From assembly GCA_017620975.1 (NCBI GenBank), contig JAGAUD010000022.1:9202-73201 (forward strand): a stretch of DNA of 64,000 bases, read 5' to 3'. A program made the translations under genes and the position numbers. Of the stretch, positions 63,627-64,000 are shown piece after piece. Under the pieces are notes generated by a model that ran no database searches, was not told the origin of the DNA, and saw nothing but the letters and a program-made list of their open reading frames with translations. Position 1 is the stretch's first letter; every line of letters starts with the position of its first letter. Source of the DNA: Lachnospiraceae bacterium. GTDB taxonomy: Bacteria > Bacillota_A > Clostridia > Lachnospirales > Lachnospiraceae.

Positions 63627-64000
63627 ATGGAGCTTACATTAAATGGTATTATGAATGATCGTGCTGCCTTTGAAGCTGCAGGCTATCATCTTCCTTCCTT
63701 TGATTATGAAAAGGTAGCTGCCAAGACCAAGGCAGAGCCCACCTGGGTACACTTCGGTGCCGGCAATATCTTCCGTGCTTTCCAGTGTAATGTGGCACAG
63801 AATCTTCTGAATGCAGGCATTCTGGAAACCGGTATCATCGCTGTAGAGGGCTTTGACTACGAGATCATCGAGAAGATGTATCGTCCTCATGACAACCTTT
63901 CTATTCTGGCTACCCTGAAGGCAGACAACACTGTTGACAAGACCGTTGTTGCCAGCGTGATCGAATCCCTGATCCTGGACAGCGAGAATGATGCTGAATA
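63627..64000 (+). CDS. uxuB: Fructuronate reductase / mannitol dehydrogenase family, 3' end cut off
   Basis: The frame is open from ATG 63627 (after GAAAGGAG) to the window edge, 124 codons. WVHFGAGNIFRAFQCN is the NAD-binding motif of the mannitol dehydrogenase/UxuB family. Directly after uxuA, so fructuronate reductase is the expected activity; other family members reduce different keto-sugars. C-terminal three quarters lie outside. Confidence 0.88.
   Translation, partial: MELTLNGIMNDRAAFEAAGYHLPSFDYEKVAAKTKAEPTWVHFGAGNIFRAFQCNVAQNLLNAGILETGIIAVEGFDYEIIEKMYRPHDNLSILATLKADNTVDKTVVASVIESLILDSENDAE

Overview
The window looks like chromosomal DNA of an anaerobic, spore-forming Firmicute, most likely a gut Lachnospiraceae. 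Supporting this are an alpha/beta-type small acid-soluble spore protein, a YtvI-like sporulation membrane protein, a SpoIID-like cell-wall protein, Gram-positive ribosome-binding sites (AGGAGG), sigma-A promoters with 16-18 bp spacers, and a trio of large uncharacterised proteins that I associate with this family. No rRNA, tRNA, CRISPR array, intact IS element or prophage was seen.

Layout. 1-9.7 kb: oligoendopeptidase (cut by the left edge), ClpB, a membrane-anchored EIIA-like protein without its phosphorylatable histidines, a cold-shock protein with a long structured leader, a manganese riboswitch driving mntP, an ABC exporter and a TraX-like membrane protein. 9.9-12.1 kb: an orphan response regulator with a degenerate receiver, then an ECF sigma/membrane regulator pair. 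12.2-20.7 kb: a protein-quality-control and housekeeping run (tig, clpP, clpX, lon, engB, ytvI-like, truA). 20.8-25.1 kb: a SsuA-type binding lipoprotein with a fused permease-ATPase, an SASP gene, a transaldolase-like aldolase and a SEC-C protein.

25.2-33.1 kb is the accessory region, visibly A+T-richer. It holds a three-gene DUF262 / AAA-ATPase / unknown operon that looks like an anti-phage system. It also has a sigma-region-2-only protein with a membrane regulator and a secreted protein, a broken ATP-dependent DNA ligase, and an AAA-ATPase/PD-(D/E)XK nuclease-family gene.

33.1-44.1 kb: HAD hydrolase, LysR regulator, purine genes (purA, purB, purF, purC) plus a PurF paralogue that lacks the N-terminal catalytic cysteine, and a polar amino-acid ABC importer. 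44.1-51.8 kb: the uncharacterised trio (TPR-like protein, Hsp70/actin-like protein, 1188-residue protein), then a GntR-ABC export operon. 52.0-64 kb: carbohydrate functions. These are a collapsed SGNH hydrolase remnant, three AraC regulators, three TIM-barrel sugar isomerase/epimerases, two Gfo/Idh/MocA dehydrogenases, a SpoIID-like peptidoglycan-binding protein, and uxuA-uxuB for glucuronate/mannonate catabolism running off the right edge. A 51-bp promoter-operator block is shared by two of the isomerase transcription units.

Coordinates are my reading of the sequence. Family names rest on motif recognition, not on database searches.
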